Of a DNA stretch of 9,570 nucleotides, positions 7,414 to 9,570 are shown piece by piece (position 1 is the stretch's first letter; each line of letters opens with the position of its first letter). The notes under the pieces were generated by a model, which was not told the origin of the DNA, did no database searches, and was given only the letters and a program-made list of their open reading frames with translations. The translations under genes were made by a program, and so were the position numbers. The DNA is from Ruminococcus sp. CAG:488 (lineage in GTDB: Bacteria; Bacillota; Clostridia; Oscillospirales; Acutalibacteraceae), in the NCBI GenBank assembly GCA_000434055.1, contig HF999640.1:78020-87589 (forward strand), written 5' to 3'.

Positions 7414-7442
7414 ATTATATTTCTACGCAGTCAGCCGATATA
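7414..7442 (-). promoter_or_regulatory. Possible promoter of the dockerin/FIVAR pair
   Basis: A perfect TATAAT (minus strand 7419-7414) lies about 68 bp before the GTG start. At 17-base spacing the -35 hexamer is TATATC (7442-7437), a poor match to TTGACA. A weak -35 suggests either need of an activator or no promoter at all. The dyad at 7446-7462 sits where an activator would bind. Confidence 0.45.
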
Positions 7443-7445
7443 TAA

Positions 7446-7462
7446 TTACAGATGAACTGTAA
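7446..7462. promoter_or_regulatory. Dyad TTACAG-N5-CTGTAA upstream of the possible promoter
   Basis: A perfect 6-bp inverted repeat with a 5-base centre, 3 bp upstream of the putative -35 hexamer. Size and place fit a site for a dimeric regulator. I do not recognise the regulator. Confidence 0.35.
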
Positions 7463-7475
7463 CTACCATTTTTCC

Positions 7476-7508
7476 TCATGTGACACCCCTTTTAGAGGTG
7501 CCACATGA
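7476..7508 (-). terminator. Strong intercistronic hairpin without U-tract
   Basis: A 14-bp stem (7508-7495 with 7489-7476) with a 5-base loop starts 11 bp after the stop of the upstream dockerin gene. Two pairs (7483/7501 and 7488/7496) are G-U in minus-strand RNA but A-C in plus-strand RNA, so it acts in minus-strand transcripts. What follows is AGGAAAAATGG, with no T-run, so it is not a standard intrinsic terminator. It could be an atypical terminator or a 3'-end stabilising/processing hairpin. Confidence 0.6.
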
Positions 7509-7519
7509 AATTTTAAAAC

Positions 7520-9570
7520 TTAATAAATAACTGTACGATTTACGAAGTCGATGTCAGCCATACCTGATGCAACGATTTCTATTGCTGAAGAGTCAGACGG
7601 GTCAACTGCGCCGTCACCGTTAAGGTCACCTGCAAGCTCTCTTGCCGATGTTGCAAAGTCATCCAAACCGTTAGCAACAACTTCAACCTCAAGTGCGTCA
7701 ACCGGGTCACCGCAAGCGCTGTCACCGTTAACATCACCTGTTACCGATACAATATATGTTTCAATAATGTCACCGGCATTGTTCTTAACAACAATCTTAG
7801 CATCTGTTGAATATGAGCCCTGATCGTTCTCTACAAACTCAACAGTGCAATTCTCAGTTGTGCTGAAATAGTATGTTGCATCATTAGAACCGTCGCCCAA
7901 AACACCGACAAGTACGTTTCCGTCTGCCATCTCAATAGTCTCAACATCGCTGATAAGCGAATAAGTCGGCGTTACCGGTGTTGAACCGCCTGCTGAGATA
8001 AGTCTCTTCTGATACTCAAGGAGCATCTCATAAGCTGTGTTAACCTTTGTCTGTCTGAGAGACGATGAAGAATCGTTGTTTACAGAATTAGCAAAGTTAA
8101 GAGCTGTCTGATATGCTGCCCATGACTCAGCAGTATAATCAGCCGAGTTGTATCCCTTTGCCTGAGCATTTGCAATCTCATAAGCAAGGTGAGTCTTCAA
8201 AGCGTCCTTCTTAAGAAGACGGCTGCCGTAAAGGTTGAGACGATGGTTTCTGTAAGTAACAGTGAGTGAATCCGCAGGATAGGTCTTGCCCTGTGCATCG
8301 GGAATCTCTGCTCTGTTAATCATGCTGTTAGCCTGCTTAACCTCGTTACGGTAGTTGTAATATGTGTACGGCTCATAGTCCGCAACACCGAAGAAGCTGT
8401 AATCAGCATCTGTATAATTCTTGCCCTCGTTTGACGGAGCATAAGAATTCATGATTGCCTTTGTGGAATCAAGTCCGCCTGCCATCTCGTTAGCATCGAG
8501 AGTTTCAACCGCTGCCTTAAGAGCAGTATAAGCTGACTGATACTTCTTAGCCTTTGTGTTTCTGAAAGCGCCCTGAACAAACGGTGAGTAAACTGCGTCA
8601 ACGGCGTCCTTCATTGCCTTCTCCCAATCTGACCAGCCTGCGCTGTAGTTGGAAGCCTGACGGTGTCTGCCGATTTCCGAAGAAAGGAGTGAACCAAGTC
8701 CGAACTCCTCATAACAGAATACCTTAACTGCTGTTGATGCCGTTGTCGAACCAAACTTAGCACCGATATTGTAGGTGTACTGCTTAGAGGTCATTGTACC
8801 AACCTTGCAGATTGCTGTCCAAGCAGCCTCTTTCTCTTCGGGAGTAAGAGCATCGTATTCAGCGGTTGTTTCAAAGATATATGACTTAGCGATACCGTTC
8901 TGGTCGCCTGTCTTGCCGAGAATATCAAACTTCTCATCCTTAACGGCGATGTATGAAGCTTTGATCGGAGCTGATGAATTAGCAACAACCGATGCGCCCT
9001 TAACTTCATTTGCCGTTGTGTTTTCGAATGTGTACTGAGCTCTGTAAAGGTCTCTCATGCTGCTTGCATAGATGTAAGCCGGGCCGCCCGTGATGTGGTA
9101 GTTGCCCTTTGTATAGCTGACTTCCTTGCCGCTGTCGTCATCGGCTGCAGCTGAGATGAAGCTATAAACATACTCAGTAATCGGAGAAGTTGTAAGGTTT
9201 GATCCGTCCTCAGTCAAAACGTTATATGTAATGGCAACGATGAACGGGTTAGAACCTGAATATGTGCTTGTAGCGGCAACGCTGATGTTTGCCTCCTGGC
9301 CTGCAGCAACCTTTGTGGTATCAGGTGTAAGCTTAAGAACGGAGCTGTTTGAAGTGATGGAAAGAATCTCATATGTATAGAGCTTATCCTGAACAAATGC
9401 GCCGGAAGCTGTTGTATAACCTGTATTGATACCTGAAGAGTTGTTACGAAGCTTGATCGTGAAGCTCGGAGAACCTGTCTTGTCATAAATGAATTTATCA
9501 CAAGTAACGGTCGGGAACTTGAATTCCTGAGCTGTTGTAAGGCTGAGAACCGAACATACGATCGGAAGAG
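7520..9570 (-). CDS. Large dockerin protein with FIVAR-like segments (5'-truncated by window edge)
   Basis: The frame is open from the stop at 7520 to the end of the window, giving ~682 residues with neither start nor signal peptide in view. A TTG at 9217 (residue 118) is not a credible start: the frame continues upstream with sensible beta-rich protein (KFPTVTCDKFIYD, SITSNSSVLKLTP, AAGQEANISV) and no ribosome binding site precedes it. Numbering from the edge: ~1-125 Ig-like beta; ~125-300 unrecognised; ~300-530 helical, with FIVAR-like segments around Y308, Y385 and A476 (YTAESWAAYQTALNFA); ~533-610 a beta module before the dockerin; 611-682 type I dockerin. The second Ca loop is canonical (DLNGDGAVDPSD, from 648). 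The first carries one extra residue (from 612). The first two helical segments are degenerate calls. No catalytic motif is visible. A hairpin and 173 bp separate it from the next gene, so it may be a separate or partly linked transcript. It is probably exported and docked to a cohesin. Confidence 0.88.
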   Translation of the reverse strand, partial: LPIVCSVLSLTTAQEFKFPTVTCDKFIYDKTGSPSFTIKLRNNSSGINTGYTTASGAFVQDKLYTYEILSITSNSSVLKLTPDTTKVAAGQEANISVAATSTYSGSNPFIVAITYNVLTEDGSNLTTSPITEYVYSFISAAADDDSGKEVSYTKGNYHITGGPAYIYASSMRDLYRAQYTFENTTANEVKGASVVANSSAPIKASYIAVKDEKFDILGKTGDQNGIAKSYIFETTAEYDALTPEEKEAAWTAICKVGTMTSKQYTYNIGAKFGSTTASTAVKVFCYEEFGLGSLLSSEIGRHRQASNYSAGWSDWEKAMKDAVDAVYSPFVQGAFRNTKAKKYQSAYTALKAAVETLDANEMAGGLDSTKAIMNSYAPSNEGKNYTDADYSFFGVADYEPYTYYNYRNEVKQANSMINRAEIPDAQGKTYPADSLTVTYRNHRLNLYGSRLLKKDALKTHLAYEIANAQAKGYNSADYTAESWAAYQTALNFANSVNNDSSSSLRQTKVNTAYEMLLEYQKRLISAGGSTPVTPTYSLISDVETIEMADGNVLVGVLGDGSNDATYYFSTTENCTVEFVENDQGSYSTDAKIVVKNNAGDIIETYIVSVTGDVNGDSACGDPVDALEVEVVANGLDDFATSARELAGDLNGDGAVDPSDSSAIEIVASGMADIDFVNRTVIY

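Noticed and set aside
9214..9501. Separate small gene (95 codons) upstream of the large dockerin gene
   Set aside because: It overlaps the open upstream extension of the dockerin gene in another frame and its translation is Ser/Leu/Gln-rich shadow sequence.

Overview
The window looks like chromosomal DNA of an anaerobic, gut- or rumen-type Clostridia (Ruminococcus/Oscillospiraceae-like). I infer this from type I dockerins, FIVAR-type repeats, Gram-positive signal peptides, strong AGGAGG-type ribosome binding sites and moderate GC with AT-rich gaps. I cannot name a species. Every gene I can support lies on the minus strand, so transcription runs from high to low coordinates.

Layout in transcription order. 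(1) 9570-7520: the C-terminal ~682 residues of a large protein cut by the window edge. It has a beta-rich front part, Ala-rich helical FIVAR-like segments and a C-terminal dockerin. (2) 7519-7347: a gap with a strong hairpin that lacks a U-tract, a possible promoter with a small dyad, a leader hairpin and a strong ribosome binding site. (3) 7346-6270: a 358-residue secreted protein with a GTG start, made of a signal peptide, a cohesin-like beta module, a pre-dockerin beta module and a dockerin. (4) 6234-2101: a 1377-residue secreted protein starting 35 bp later. It has a signal peptide, an N-terminal module resembling that of gene 3, twelve tandem ~70-residue FIVAR-like helical repeats and two C-terminal beta domains. 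It has no dockerin, LPxTG or SLH anchor. (5) 2066-2035: an intrinsic terminator closing this unit. (6) 2034-1843: an AT-rich regulatory gap with a near-consensus promoter and a palindrome at the start of the leader. (7) 1842-55: pckG, GTP-dependent PEP carboxykinase, a complete single-gene unit closed by a terminator at 38-9.

The accessory part (2035-9570) reads as an extracellular protein-assembly locus: two dockerin proteins and a long helical rod protein whose N-terminal module resembles the beta module of its dockerin-bearing neighbour. If those modules are true cohesins, the 358-residue protein would be a single-cohesin adaptor and the 1377-residue protein a long-stalked scaffold. That is inference. 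No catalytic domain is visible in any of the three. pckG is ordinary central metabolism and marks the edge of the accessory locus.
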